64,000 nt of DNA from Flavobacterium sp. 90 (GCF_004339525.1 NZ_SMGE01000001.1:6386001-6450000); one strand, 5' to 3'. Shown: positions 53,814-63,581, counted from the stretch's first letter. Notes: generated by a model from the letters alone, not told the origin. Made by a program: numbers and translations.

Positions 53814-55391
53814 TTATTGCCCTCCAACTCCAACTAGTGTTGGGTATTTACCTGCAGTAAATGTCCAATTTGCAGCTGTCCAGGTATTGCTATATGGAGT
53901 TCCTGATGTCATTTGAGCGGTTGTTTTTCCAACTGCTTTTCCTCCATCGTCCGAAGTTGTTTGTCCTGTAGTTTGAATATCCCAAAAGCAATTTGGTGCT
54001 GAACTCCAGTTGAAGTTTAAGCCAACTAATCCGCCTCCGGTTTCTACTTTTCCTGTAGCGTAACAGTTGATTAGTTCTGAAGCATTTTTACCAATAAGTC
54101 CTCCACCATTTTTGTATGGTCCAGTTACAGAACCTGTAGCATAGCAATTTTCTACGTTACAAAGGTAGTTGTAGCCTACTAAACCACCTACAAATGAATC
54201 TTTTCCTGAAACATTAACGGTACTATAGCTGTTTAAAAGTTTACCAGGTTTTCCGTTAGCATCATTGTTGATTCCAACTAAACCTCCTACGTGTTTCTGA
54301 GCTGAAAACCCAGAAGAAGTAACAGTTCCGGTAGAATAACAATAAGAAATTGTTCCTCCAACGTTATTAGCAACCAAAGCACCAACGTTACCGCTACCTT
54401 GAATATTTACTGCCGTTAATCCTAGATTTTTCACAACTCCTTTAGCTCCTAATGTCGAAATAAAGGCAACATCGTCATGACTCGTTCTTTTGATAGTCAA
54501 GTTTTTAATTACGTGATTATTTCCGTCTATAGTTCCTCTGAAACTTTCGAAATCTCCAATTGGTGTCCAACCTGAAGTTGCATAATCAGGACTCAATATT
54601 TCGGTACCATTAACTGCAGGCATCGTAATATCATTCATAATCTTAAAGCTTTCTAAAAGATTATTATCTATTGACAGAAGGTGCGTTGGAGTATAAATTC
54701 CGTATGGATTTGTGTCTTTGTTGTAAGCTGGTATTTTGATAACATATGACTTTTTTGTCTTTCCGTCAGCGGCAGTTACTGTAAAACTAAATCCTGTTGT
54801 ATTATAGTCACTTTCTTCATTGTTTCCAGATTGTGTCACTTCCGCTCCCGGAGGCAAAATTGGAAATCCTGTAATATAATCAAGATCTGCAGGAGCATTG
54901 TTTATTGTGTTTGTTCCCTCTTTTAGTCCTGAAAGTTCCCAATATGTTTCGTTATTAGAACCTTCAAAAGTAAATCCTAATATATCTGCTGAATTTGGAG
55001 GTGTTATTGTATAATTTTGTTTGGTACCATCCTCTGCAGTAACGGTATAAGTTATGGCTTTGCTAAAATTATTTTTGGTAGTTCCGCTTACCTGAACAAC
55101 ATCGCCTATAGTAACTTTGGTTCCTGTTGTGGTAAATGTAGCAGCGAGATTAGTTAAATCTGTTCCGGAAGGAAATGTAAGCGAAATAGTATGTGCACTT
55201 TCATCAATAGTACCTTTTACTACAGGATTTACAAAAGAAAAAGCAGTAATTGCTTTGGCACTGCTTAATGGCTTTACTACGCCTTCGTCAAGACCTTCAT
55301 TTGAACATGAATAACCAACGACAAGTAATAATGCCAACATGCTTGTGTATTTGAATAATTGCTGTGCAGTAATTTTTAATTTTTTAATCAT
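53814..55391 (-). CDS. surface lipoprotein with DUF5018-like and GLUG repeats
   Basis: A lipoprotein signal ends at GYSC (Cys29). Residues 42-230 hold two Ig-like or DUF5018-like modules (AKAITAFSFVNPVVKGTID, and again from SADILGFTFEG). Residues 290-490 hold GLUG-type repeats such as VGALVANNVGGTISYCYSTG, VGGLVGYNYL and GGGLIGKNAS. The end FWDIQTTGQTTS is typical of such proteins. It is probably exposed at the cell surface and may take part in adhesion. No secretion-sorting tail is evident. Confidence 0.88.
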   Translation of the reverse strand: MIKKLKITAQQLFKYTSMLALLLVVGYSCSNEGLDEGVVKPLSSAKAITAFSFVNPVVKGTIDESAHTISLTFPSGTDLTNLAATFTTTGTKVTIGDVVQVSGTTKNNFSKAITYTVTAEDGTKQNYTITPPNSADILGFTFEGSNNETYWELSGLKEGTNTINNAPADLDYITGFPILPPGAEVTQSGNNEESDYNTTGFSFTVTAADGKTKKSYVIKIPAYNKDTNPYGIYTPTHLLSIDNNLLESFKIMNDITMPAVNGTEILSPDYATSGWTPIGDFESFRGTIDGNNHVIKNLTIKRTSHDDVAFISTLGAKGVVKNLGLTAVNIQGSGNVGALVANNVGGTISYCYSTGTVTSSGFSAQKHVGGLVGINNDANGKPGKLLNSYSTVNVSGKDSFVGGLVGYNYLCNVENCYATGSVTGPYKNGGGLIGKNASELINCYATGKVETGGGLVGLNFNWSSAPNCFWDIQTTGQTTSDDGGKAVGKTTAQMTSGTPYSNTWTAANWTFTAGKYPTLVGVGGQ

Positions 55392-55711
55392 TCTTTTATT
55401 TTTTATTTTGATAGTTTATGAAAAATGAGAGCTGTTGCGGTTGAGTTTGCTCTAAAAATTTAATTTTTAATTCTTTAAGATGAATTCATACGGTTATTTT
55501 TAAATTTAGTGGTTAGTTAATTTTATTTTTAAAGTAAAATTCTTATCAAAATAGTACTTAATTTCTTTGAGAAAAGTTTTCACAAAGAAATTAGTTAGTC
55601 GAAAAATATAAGAAATGTTACAACTAAATATGTAAAATTATACCGTAATCTATGATTTTATGAAATACCGAATTATCCGTCACAACAAAATTTAGAATTC
55701 TACAACATAAA

Positions 55712-55747
55712 AAAAAGCCTAACAAACACAAGTTCATTAGGCTTTTT
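55712..55747 (-). terminator. terminator of the NUDIX gene
   Basis: The stem AAAAAGCCTAA (55712-55722) with TTAGGCTTTTT (55737-55747) lies about 100 bp beyond the NUDIX stop. The rest of the 55392-55847 gap is AT-rich and shows nothing else; it must contain the promoter of the lipoprotein gene. Confidence 0.75.
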
Positions 55748-55847
55748 ACAATATGGTATATCTTTGAAAGGATCTAAGTCACTAAAAAACTGAGGACTAA
55801 GCTTTTTTCTTTCTTGTTGATTCTACTTAACTCTTGATTTTAATTTA

Positions 55848-56456
55848 TTACTCAACCTTAATTTCGTTCTCTTCTTCAAACAATAATTTGATGTTTTCGT
55901 AGGAGTTTTTTAATGCTTCTTTGATTTGTTCTGGATTTAACCAGGCTACTTTTTCGATTCCTTCATTTTCCTGACCTACCGGAGTTCCTTCAAAATCAGA
56001 GAACATTTCGAACCAATGTGTGATTTTTAACTTATATTTTCCGTTACGTTTAAAAACGTGATATGTTTTTTGAAGTTTATTTGTAATTCTAAGTTGGTTT
56101 ACACCGGTTTCTTCTTCTACTTCGCGCATTGCTGTGGCTTCAATCTCCTCGCCTTTCTCGATTCCTCCTTTTGGTAAGTCCCATTTTCCGTTTCTGAAGA
56201 TAAATAAAACCTCACCATTTTTATTGTACACAAAGCCTCCTCCCGCTTTCTGTACAGGAATTTTAGCTTTTAATGTCTTCATTATTTCCTTTTCATCCGG
56301 ATGATATAAGTAAGCCTTTTGAATTTTATTTTGAAATATTTTCACTATAAGCTGCTCGATATCAATACTCTCTAATAGGAATAATTGAAAATTAGTCTCT
56401 CTTGAGATTTCATTTGTCAAAAAAAGTGGTTTGTCGTTCACAAAAACTTTATACAT
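55848..56456 (-). CDS. NUDIX hydrolase
   Basis: It hydrolyses nucleoside diphosphate derivatives. The Nudix box is at about residues 98-120 (GGIEKGEEIEATAMREVEEE, followed by TG), complete. The first 65 residues are an extra N-terminal region (MYKVFVNDKPLFL...). It is divergent from pyrE, with start codons only seven bases apart, an arrangement that forces shared promoter DNA. Confidence 0.92.
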   Translation of the reverse strand: MYKVFVNDKPLFLTNEISRETNFQLFLLESIDIEQLIVKIFQNKIQKAYLYHPDEKEIMKTLKAKIPVQKAGGGFVYNKNGEVLFIFRNGKWDLPKGGIEKGEEIEATAMREVEEETGVNQLRITNKLQKTYHVFKRNGKYKLKITHWFEMFSDFEGTPVGQENEGIEKVAWLNPEQIKEALKNSYENIKLLFEEENEIKVE

Positions 56457-56459
56457 TTG
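56430..56459 (+). promoter_or_regulatory. pyrE promoter inside the NUDIX coding region
   Basis: TTTG (56430-56433) and TACATTTG (56452-56459) are 18 bases apart, a near-perfect Bacteroidota promoter. It lies across the first codons of the NUDIX gene. The start of transcription would fall at about 56463-56467, at the pyrE ATG. Confidence 0.6.
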
Positions 56460-56463
56460 TACT

Positions 56464-57108
56464 ATGATTTTTAATAAAGATACTGCCGAAAAAACAGCCG
56501 AATTGCTTTTGCAAATAAATGCAATTAAATTGAATCCCGAAAATCCTTTTACATGGGCTTCTGGTTGGAAATCTCCTATTTATTGCGATAATAGGTTAAT
56601 TCTGTCATTTCCAATCATCCGAAACTACGTTCGTGATGAGTTTGCGAAAAATATTGAAAAACAATTTGGGAAACCAGATGTCATTGCCGGTGTTGCTACA
56701 GGTGCCATTGGTATTGGAATTCTTGTTGCCGAAAGCCTTGGATTGCCATTTGTATATGTGCGTCCGGAAGCTAAAAAACACGGAAGACAGAACCAAGTTG
56801 AAGGTTTTTTACAAAAAGGTCAAAATGTTGTTGTCGTTGAAGATTTAATCAGCACAGGAAACAGTAGTTTAATGGCTGTAGAAGCTTTACGCAACGAAGG
56901 TGCCAATATAAAAGGTATGGCGGCGATTTTTACTTATGGTTTTGGCGTAGCCGAAGAAAACTTTAAAAATGCTAATATCGATTTATATACGTTAAGTAAT
57001 TACGAAAACTTATTAGAATTAGCGGTTCAAAAACAATACATTACCGAAGAACAACAATCGACTTTGTTGGAATGGAATGCAATTCCATCGACTTGGGGAC
57101 AAGATTAA
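56464..57108 (+). CDS. pyrE: orotate phosphoribosyltransferase
   Basis: It makes orotidine monophosphate from orotate and PRPP in pyrimidine synthesis. The PRPP-binding loop VVVVEDLISTGNSSL is present, as are TWASGWKSPIYCDNR and YVRPEAKKHGRQNQVEG. The start at 56464 (MIFNKDT) was chosen over an in-frame ATG at 56431 because the promoter lies between them. The product is 214 aa. The transcript may be leaderless. Confidence 0.96.
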   Translation: MIFNKDTAEKTAELLLQINAIKLNPENPFTWASGWKSPIYCDNRLILSFPIIRNYVRDEFAKNIEKQFGKPDVIAGVATGAIGIGILVAESLGLPFVYVRPEAKKHGRQNQVEGFLQKGQNVVVVEDLISTGNSSLMAVEALRNEGANIKGMAAIFTYGFGVAEENFKNANIDLYTLSNYENLLELAVQKQYITEEQQSTLLEWNAIPSTWGQD

Positions 57109-57170
57109 GAAATTTTAGATTTTAGATTGTTGATTTTAGATTAACGATTTGTGATTTACTTTTTTGATAA

Positions 57171-57237
57171 CGCTTTGCGAACTTTGCGTTTCTATAAAGT
57201 TTACAACATAAAAAAAACTTGCGCACTTTGCGGTAAA
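57171..57237. repeat. partial ACCGCAAAG repeat
   Basis: The right half of the family at 43786-43909: GCTTTGCGAACTTTGCG followed by CTTTGCGGTAAAAA. It lies between pyrE and the SRPBCC gene. Confidence 0.6.
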
Positions 57238-57258
57238 AAAATAAATAAAAAATAAAAT

Positions 57259-57651
57259 ATGAACTTAGAAAGTCCAAAAGTTACTGTTCAGAAATCAGCT
57301 CAAGATTTATTTGATTTATTGACTGATGTTAAGAATTTTGAAAAATTAATGCCGGATAATATTGCTAAATTTGAAGTAACAGGCGAAGATGCTTTTATTT
57401 TTGGATTGAAAGGTATGCCGGAAATAAAACTAAAAATGAAAGAAAAAGTTGCACCAAACAAAATTGTTCTTGGAGCAGCAAGCGATAAACTTCCATTTAC
57501 TTTGGTTTCAAATATCGATAGCATTTCAGATTCTGAAAGTGCCGTACAACTTCAATTTGAAGGAGAATTTAACGCTATGATGGCTATGATGATCAAAGGA
57601 CCAATTAGCAAATTCATCGAAACTTTGGCAACTAATATGACGAAGTTATAA
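57259..57651 (+). CDS. SRPBCC (START-like) family protein
   Basis: A single START-like fold of 130 aa: VTVQKSAQDLFDLLTDVKNF at the N-terminus, a strand-rich centre, and a C-terminal long helix GPISKFIETLATNMTKL. Such proteins bind lipids or polyketides or act in unknown roles. It follows pyrE on the same strand but after a dispersed repeat. A terminator follows it. Confidence 0.85.
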   Translation: MNLESPKVTVQKSAQDLFDLLTDVKNFEKLMPDNIAKFEVTGEDAFIFGLKGMPEIKLKMKEKVAPNKIVLGAASDKLPFTLVSNIDSISDSESAVQLQFEGEFNAMMAMMIKGPISKFIETLATNMTKL

Positions 57652-57700
57652 TTGTTAATTATTGATTGTTGATTATTAATTTCCGAATTATATAAAATTT

Positions 57701-57730
57701 AAAAGCCTGATTTTACGATCAGGCTTTTTT
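57701..57730 (+). terminator. terminator of the SRPBCC gene
   Basis: AAAAGCCTGAT (57701-57711) pairs with ATCAGGCTTTT (57718-57728) and a T-run follows. The rest of the gap to 57976 holds copies of the CTCAGAACCT-type repeat and no gene. Confidence 0.85.
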
Positions 57731-57976
57731 ATTTGCCACACCAAGACAAAAAAACTTTGCGTCTTCGCGTCTTTGCGAGATCAAAAAAAAAAAGACGCAC
57801 TGCTGTGCGCCTCTACAGAAAACCTCAGAACCTCAGAATCTCAGAACCTTTGAAAAAACCTTTGAACCTCAGAAAAAAAACACTTCATCCTCAAAAAACT
57901 ACAGTTCAGAACTATTAATTATTCCTTGACAAATTATTCCCCGAAGTTTGATCCATAAACTAACAAAAACCAAATT

Positions 57977-58633
57977 ATGGAAGCAACTATCAAGATTTTA
58001 ATTTACATTCATGCCTTCTTTGGAGGAATTGGACTTATTACAGGAATTGGAAGTATTATGGTCAAAAAAGGCGGATTACTTCACAAAAGAATGGGCAAAC
58101 TATTTTCTATCGGAATGGTTACAAGCTCTTTAATTTCCATTCCGATTTGCTGGATGCCCAAACATCAGAATATCTTTTTGTTCCTGATTGGATTGTTTAC
58201 CATTTATCTGGTTATTTCAGGAAATAGAGCGCTAAGTTTCAAACGTAAATTAAAAGCTGATTTTGTAGACAAATTAATTTCAGGCAGTATGTTGTTCTTC
58301 TCTGTAATAATGATTTCTATTGGAATATATTGCCAATTGCATGCGATTCAAAACGGGATTTTATTTACTTTCTTTGGAGGTTTCGGGTTTTATATGACCG
58401 TTAAAGACTTTATTTTCTTCAAAAACCTTTCTGTATCAAATAAAGATTGGCTTTCTAAACACATCGGAAAAATGATTGGAGCCTTAATTGCATCTGTAAC
58501 TGCTTTTATCGTTGCCGGAATTGGACTTGGAAATATAATCGCCTGGATGATGCCTTCAATATTGGGAACTTTCTACATTATTTATTGGAATAGAAAAATA
58601 GCGCCAAAGTCTGTAAAAGCAGTTGAGGTTTAG
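57977..58633 (+). CDS. DUF2306-like membrane protein
   Basis: About six hydrophobic segments fill the 218-aa protein. The early IYIHAFFGGIGLITGIGSI and KKGGLLHKRMGK, with spaced histidines, and the late WLSKHIGKMIG are typical of the DUF2306 family, which may bind haem or quinone. It probably sits in the inner membrane. The function is unknown. Confidence 0.78.
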   Translation: MEATIKILIYIHAFFGGIGLITGIGSIMVKKGGLLHKRMGKLFSIGMVTSSLISIPICWMPKHQNIFLFLIGLFTIYLVISGNRALSFKRKLKADFVDKLISGSMLFFSVIMISIGIYCQLHAIQNGILFTFFGGFGFYMTVKDFIFFKNLSVSNKDWLSKHIGKMIGALIASVTAFIVAGIGLGNIIAWMMPSILGTFYIIYWNRKIAPKSVKAVEV

Positions 58634-58682
58634 AGAATTGGCACACGGATTTGACGGATTAAAGGGAGTTATGCTGATTTTA

Positions 58683-58764
58683 GTCATTGTGAGGAACGAA
58701 GCAATCTCACTTTGTGAATCGATAAGTAATTTACTATTGTGGTTGCTTCGTTCCTCGCAATGAC
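58683..58764. repeat. GTCATTGTGAGGAACGAAGC palindrome
   Basis: The 24-bp arms (58683-58706 and 58741-58764) have two mismatches and a 34-bp spacer. This is another REP-like family, seen once here. It lies between convergent genes. Confidence 0.8.
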
Positions 58765-58825
58765 AGACATGTTATAGTTCGATAAAAAAGCCTCAGAACC
58801 TTAGCAACTCAGAACCTAAGAATCT

Positions 58826-59566
58826 TTAGTAAAGCATCTGAACTTCTTTGATATCAAATTCAGAAACAGAATCATCTTCAAGCAAAATTTGAATTTTTCC
58901 AACGGAAGAAACGCCTTGAATTATTCCCATGAAATTCTGCCCTGAGTTTTCAGAATTAAGATTTTTAAAAGGCATTGGAACACCTTTTCGGAATAAAGTA
59001 TCAAAGTAAGTTGTCCAGAAATCCTCCGAATTAGTATTCCATAATTCGATTTTTTCTTTCATTTTATCAGTAATCAAAACTGGTAAAGCATCTTTATCAA
59101 AAGAATGTCCGGCAATAACTGCCAAGGAAGAAGCATTTGGCAATTGATCAAAATTAGTCTGATTGACATTAAGTCCTAATCCGACAACTGACACGATTCT
59201 GCCATCGCTTTTTAGGGTATTTTCGATTAGTATGCCACCAATTTTTTTATTGTATGACATAATGTCGTTCGGCCATTTTATACTTAAATCAGAAATATTT
59301 AACGTTTTTAAAACCTCAATTACAGCTAATGAAACTACTATACTCAAGTTAAAAAATTGTTCATTATCATATAAAAAATCCTTGACCAAGGCACTCATAA
59401 TTAAGTTTTTACCTGATTCAGACTGCCACTTTGCTCCCATCTGCCCTTTCCCTTTTGTCTGATTTTCAGCCGTTACGACAGTGAAATTATCAAGCTCATC
59501 TTGGCTTGACAATGATTTTAAGAAATCATTTGTTGAATCTATGGCATCGAGTTTGATTAGTTTCAT
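58826..59566 (-). CDS. birA: biotin--[acetyl-CoA carboxylase] ligase
   Basis: It attaches biotin to the carrier domain of acetyl-CoA carboxylase. The catalytic loop is TKGKGQMGAKW, the active segment is SIKWPNDIMSYNKKIGGILIE, and SVVGLGLNVNQ is the biotin-binding strand. The 246-aa form has no N-terminal DNA-binding domain, so it is a class I ligase that does not act as a repressor. It is divergent from rsfS. Confidence 0.95.
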   Translation of the reverse strand: MKLIKLDAIDSTNDFLKSLSSQDELDNFTVVTAENQTKGKGQMGAKWQSESGKNLIMSALVKDFLYDNEQFFNLSIVVSLAVIEVLKTLNISDLSIKWPNDIMSYNKKIGGILIENTLKSDGRIVSVVGLGLNVNQTNFDQLPNASSLAVIAGHSFDKDALPVLITDKMKEKIELWNTNSEDFWTTYFDTLFRKGVPMPFKNLNSENSGQNFMGIIQGVSSVGKIQILLEDDSVSEFDIKEVQMLY

Positions 59567-59659
59567 TTAAGTAATTTAAATAACTTAATTTAATATTTTG
59601 TTAAGGTTCAAAAATAATCACAAAATTTGGTAACTTTACAAATTCATATAAAATAATTC

Positions 59660-60031
59660 ATGGCGAAAAAGACTATTAATAATGATGTTCTACTGGCGAA
59701 CATAATCAAAGGGATTGAAGAAGTAAAAGGAAATGATATCGATATTCTTGACTTAAGAGAAATAGACACGGCTGTTTGTGACTATTTTGTAATTTGCAAC
59801 GGAAGCTCTAATACCCAAGTTAACGCCATTGTAAACTCAATTCAAAAAACAGTATCTAAAGATTTAAAAGACAAACCTTGGCACGTAGAAGGAACCGATA
59901 ATGCAGAATGGGTTCTGATGGATTATGTGCATATCGTGGTACATGTTTTCCAGAAACACATTCGTGAATACTATAATATCGAAAGCCTTTGGGGTGACGC
60001 CAAAATAACTACAATCGAAAACAAATACTAA
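59660..60031 (+). CDS. rsfS: ribosomal silencing factor RsfS
   Basis: RsfS binds uL14 on the large ribosomal subunit and blocks subunit joining when nutrients are low. The 123-aa product has DIDILDLREIDTAVCDYFVICNG, the HVEGTDNAEWVLMDY loop and the ending HIREYYNIESLWGDA, all characteristic. It lies 15 bp before ftsH and is co-transcribed with it. Confidence 0.95.
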   Translation: MAKKTINNDVLLANIIKGIEEVKGNDIDILDLREIDTAVCDYFVICNGSSNTQVNAIVNSIQKTVSKDLKDKPWHVEGTDNAEWVLMDYVHIVVHVFQKHIREYYNIESLWGDAKITTIENKY

Positions 60032-60046
60032 AGAAAATTTTTTCTA

Positions 60047-61972
60047 ATGGCTAAAGATAATAATCCAAATCCGAGTAAATTTAAAATAAGTCCTTGGTTA
60101 ATATACACCGCAATACTTTTAGTTTTTTTATTTATAAGTTTTGCTACCGGAGGATCAAGCATGAGCGAACCTGCTCAGCTTAAATCTTCTAACATTGACA
60201 ATATGTTGGCTAAAGGAGAAATTAAAAATGTTATCATTTTTAATAATAAAGATGCTGAAATTTACCTTTCTGATGCCGGACTTAAAGATCCTGCTAACAA
60301 AAAGGTATCTAAAGATATGTTTGACAGACCAAATAAGGGACCACATTATACGACCAAGTTTGGTGATTTAAAATCTTTTCAAGAAAAACTTGACAGGGCT
60401 AAAGCCGAAAAAAAATTAATTGATTACGATTTCAAAGAGGCAAATAATTGGACTGATATTTTGATCAGCTTACTTCCTATCATCATTATTATTGGTGTAT
60501 GGATTTTCATTATGCGTAAAATGTCAGGTGGCGCAGGTGGCGGTGGCGGACAAATTTTCAACATTGGAAAATCTAAAGCTAAATTGTTTGATGAGAAAAC
60601 TGACATCAAAACTACATTTAAAGATGTTGCAGGTTTAGAAGGTGCTAAAGAAGAAATACAAGAAATTGTAGAATTCCTTAAAAACCCAGAAAAATATACT
60701 AATCTTGGAGGTAAAATTCCAAAAGGAGCTTTACTTGTAGGACCTCCGGGAACTGGTAAAACTTTGCTTGCAAAAGCTGTTGCCGGTGAGGCTCAGGTTC
60801 CTTTCTTCTCTTTGTCAGGTTCTGACTTCGTAGAAATGTTTGTAGGAGTTGGTGCTTCACGTGTTCGTGATTTATTTAAACAAGCGAAAGAAAAATCTCC
60901 TGCTATTATCTTCATCGACGAGATTGATGCTGTTGGTAGAGCAAGAGGAAAAAGCAATATGTCAGGTGGAAACGACGAAAGAGAAAATACTCTGAACCAA
61001 TTATTAACAGAAATGGATGGTTTTGGTACAAACTCAAACGTAATTGTTCTTGCTGCAACAAACAGAGCTGACGTACTTGATAAAGCCTTAATGCGTGCTG
61101 GACGTTTTGACAGACAAATTTTTGTTGACTTACCAGACATTCGCGAAAGAGCTGAAATCTTTGCAGTTCACTTAGCGCCTATCAAAAAAGTTGAAGGTCT
61201 TGATCTTGACTTCTTAGCAAAACAAACTCCTGGATTCTCTGGTGCTGATATTGCAAATGTTTGTAACGAAGCTGCATTAATCGCTGCTCGTAATAACAAA
61301 ACTGCAGTCGACAAACAAGATTTCCTTGATGCTGTAGACAGAATCATTGGTGGTCTCGAAAAGAAAAATAAAATCATTACTCCAGAAGAAAAAAGAGCAA
61401 TTGCAATTCACGAAGCTGGACACGCAACTGTGAGCTGGATGCTTGAACATGCTGCACCACTTATTAAAGTAACTATTGTTCCGCGTGGGCAAAGTTTAGG
61501 AGCAGCTTGGTACTTGCCAGAAGAAAGACAAATCGTAAGAACAGATCAAATGTTAGACGAAATGTGTGCAACAATGGGCGGAAGAGCAGCTGAAAAAGTG
61601 ACTTTTGACAGAATTTCGACTGGTGCATTAAGCGATTTAGAAAAAGTTACCCGTCAGGCTCGTGCAATGGTAACAATCTACGGTTTGAATGATAAAATTG
61701 GAAATGTTACTTATTACGATTCAACAGGACAAAGCGAATACAACTTTTCTAAACCTTATTCTGATGAAACTGCAAAAATCATTGATAAAGAAATTTCAGA
61801 ATTAATTGAAGGTCAATATCAAAGAGCAATTGAAATTTTAGAAGAAAACAAAGACAAATTAAATCAGCTTGCTGATATACTAATTGAAAAAGAAGTTATT
61901 TTTAAAGATGACTTAGAAACAATTTTCGGAAAACGTACTTTTGATAAAAATTTAGAAGAAGTGGTTTCGTAA
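60047..61972 (+). CDS. ftsH: ATP-dependent zinc metalloprotease FtsH
   Basis: This is an inner-membrane AAA protease that degrades damaged and regulatory membrane proteins. Two membrane helices lie at about residues 17-36 and 140-158, with a periplasmic domain between. Walker A GPPGTGKT is near 231, Walker B IIFIDEIDAVG near 288, then the second region of homology (DKALMRAGRFDRQ). The zinc site HEAGH is near 454. The 641-aa length is normal. A strong terminator follows. Confidence 0.98.
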   Translation: MAKDNNPNPSKFKISPWLIYTAILLVFLFISFATGGSSMSEPAQLKSSNIDNMLAKGEIKNVIIFNNKDAEIYLSDAGLKDPANKKVSKDMFDRPNKGPHYTTKFGDLKSFQEKLDRAKAEKKLIDYDFKEANNWTDILISLLPIIIIIGVWIFIMRKMSGGAGGGGGQIFNIGKSKAKLFDEKTDIKTTFKDVAGLEGAKEEIQEIVEFLKNPEKYTNLGGKIPKGALLVGPPGTGKTLLAKAVAGEAQVPFFSLSGSDFVEMFVGVGASRVRDLFKQAKEKSPAIIFIDEIDAVGRARGKSNMSGGNDERENTLNQLLTEMDGFGTNSNVIVLAATNRADVLDKALMRAGRFDRQIFVDLPDIRERAEIFAVHLAPIKKVEGLDLDFLAKQTPGFSGADIANVCNEAALIAARNNKTAVDKQDFLDAVDRIIGGLEKKNKIITPEEKRAIAIHEAGHATVSWMLEHAAPLIKVTIVPRGQSLGAAWYLPEERQIVRTDQMLDEMCATMGGRAAEKVTFDRISTGALSDLEKVTRQARAMVTIYGLNDKIGNVTYYDSTGQSEYNFSKPYSDETAKIIDKEISELIEGQYQRAIEILEENKDKLNQLADILIEKEVIFKDDLETIFGKRTFDKNLEEVVS

Positions 61973-62000
61973 ATTATTCAGAAATATGCAATATTTTTTA

Positions 62001-62040
62001 AAATCTTAATTCAAAATAGCCTTTTGAATTAAGATTTTTT
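62001..62040 (+). terminator. ftsH terminator
   Basis: A perfect 16-bp stem, AAATCTTAATTCAAAA (62001-62016) with TTTTGAATTAAGATTT (62022-62037), has a five-base loop and is followed by T. Confidence 0.88.
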
Positions 62041-62086
62041 TATCTTTGAACGTTTTCAATTAACATGTAAAGTATTTCATATAAAA

Positions 62087-62692
62087 ATGAATTTTTTCAA
62101 AAAAATATTTGGTTCAAGTGATGCCGCTTCCGACGAAGAGAATGAAAGCGAATATGCGGGCAATTCCATTCAGGATAGCCATTTGTCTATAGACGAAAGG
62201 TTCATTTTCAATTTTAAGAAAAACGGAGGAAAGTTTTTGTATTGCGAAAACAAACAAGAAGTAGCTGAACAATTTGAAAATATTTTAGAAGAAAACGATT
62301 GGTTCGAAAATGAAGTTCTTTGTTATGAACCAGGTCTTTTTCATTTATTAGATGAAAACAAATTACTTTATATTGCACCAACAAGACCAAAATTCCTTTT
62401 AGCAAGCTGCGAAAATCTAATTGCTGATGAAGGTTCTATTTTGTTTTCATCAAAACAAATCAGGCAAAACAAACCAAACGAATTACCTGCAAATATTGTA
62501 ATTATCGCGACAACAAGTCAGATCCTTTCTATAAAAAGTGATGGTTTAAGCGCCATTAAACGTAAATACGAAAGAGATTATCCTACTAACATTACCACAA
62601 TAAAATATTTCGAAAAAGCCAAAGAAGAGGATTTTACACAATACGGAAGTGTTGCCAAGAATCTTTATTTATTGCTCTTAGAAGATCTTTAA
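62087..62692 (+). CDS. LUD-domain protein (LutC/YkgG-like)
   Basis: The LUD domain spans about residues 35-195. GGKFLYCENKQEVAEQFENIL, LIADEGSILFSSKQIRQNKPNELP and VIIATTSQIL are typical of the family, which in LutC supports lactate use. This genomic position, between ftsH and cdsA, suggests a different, conserved role in Flavobacteriia. The first 30 residues are low-complexity and acidic. cdsA starts one base after its stop. Confidence 0.88.
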   Translation: MNFFKKIFGSSDAASDEENESEYAGNSIQDSHLSIDERFIFNFKKNGGKFLYCENKQEVAEQFENILEENDWFENEVLCYEPGLFHLLDENKLLYIAPTRPKFLLASCENLIADEGSILFSSKQIRQNKPNELPANIVIIATTSQILSIKSDGLSAIKRKYERDYPTNITTIKYFEKAKEEDFTQYGSVAKNLYLLLLEDL

Positions 62693-62693
62693 G

Positions 62694-63581
62694 ATGAATG
62701 AAACACTCAAGAGAACCATTTCTGGTGCTGTTTATATCGCTTTATTACTAACTTCTATTCTGTTTTCAACAGAGAGTTTTATCATTCTTTTTGGTATTTT
62801 TCTAATTATTGCAACTTATGAGTTTTGCAATTTAGTTAATATCAATAAAGTTATTTCCATTCTATTTGTTACGTTGTTTTACTCAACGGTTTCTTTAATT
62901 AGTTTTTACAGAGCCGAAACGGAGAATTACATCAATAAATTTCTAAAAGATAATATCCAAATTACAGTTGACACAGATAAATTATTTTCTGTTTTACTTA
63001 TAATCACCCTGATTGTTTTTATAAAATGTATTTTCTTTTTGTTTGATGACACTCAAACCATCGGCAAAGCTTCTAAATACATTTATTTGATCGGGTATAT
63101 TATGTTGCCTTTTCTTTTTATCACAAAAATATCTTTCGGAATCAAAGATTATAATCCAAAAATTATTATTGGATTATTTGTCTTAATCTGGACCAATGAT
63201 ACATTTGCTTATCTGGTTGGCAAATCTATGGGTAAACATAAATTATTTGAGCGCATTTCGCCTAAAAAAACTATAGAGGGTTTTCTTGGCGGAGTTGTTT
63301 TTGCTGCATTTGCCGGTTTCTTAATTTCAAAATTATACATACAGCCTAAACCTGAATTTAGCAATAAATCGATCTTAATCTGGATGATAATTGCTTTAAT
63401 TGTTAGCATCTTTGGAACTATTGGAGATTTAATCGAATCAAAATTCAAAAGAGTTGCAGGTGTAAAAGACAGTGGCTCGATAATGCCTGGCCACGGGGGT
63501 GTATTAGATCGACTAGATAGTGTTATATTTGTAGCACCAATTATATTTTTATTTTATCAAATTTTATATTATGTTTCATAA
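62694..63581 (+). CDS. cdsA: phosphatidate cytidylyltransferase
   Basis: It makes CDP-diacylglycerol, the precursor of phospholipids, in the inner membrane. About eight hydrophobic segments are present. The signature near the C-terminus is complete: GTIGDLIESKFKRVAGVKDSG, with the motif continuing SIMPGHGGVLDRLDS. The 295-aa length is typical. It overlaps psd by 11 bp, so the two steps toward phosphatidylethanolamine are coupled. Confidence 0.97.
   Translation: MNETLKRTISGAVYIALLLTSILFSTESFIILFGIFLIIATYEFCNLVNINKVISILFVTLFYSTVSLISFYRAETENYINKFLKDNIQITVDTDKLFSVLLIITLIVFIKCIFFLFDDTQTIGKASKYIYLIGYIMLPFLFITKISFGIKDYNPKIIIGLFVLIWTNDTFAYLVGKSMGKHKLFERISPKKTIEGFLGGVVFAAFAGFLISKLYIQPKPEFSNKSILIWMIIALIVSIFGTIGDLIESKFKRVAGVKDSGSIMPGHGGVLDRLDSVIFVAPIIFLFYQILYYVS

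Noticed and set aside
57733-57918. 61-codon plus-strand frame after the SRPBCC gene
   Set aside because: It lies within simple repeats of the CTCAGAACCT type and has a Lys/Arg-rich repetitive product.
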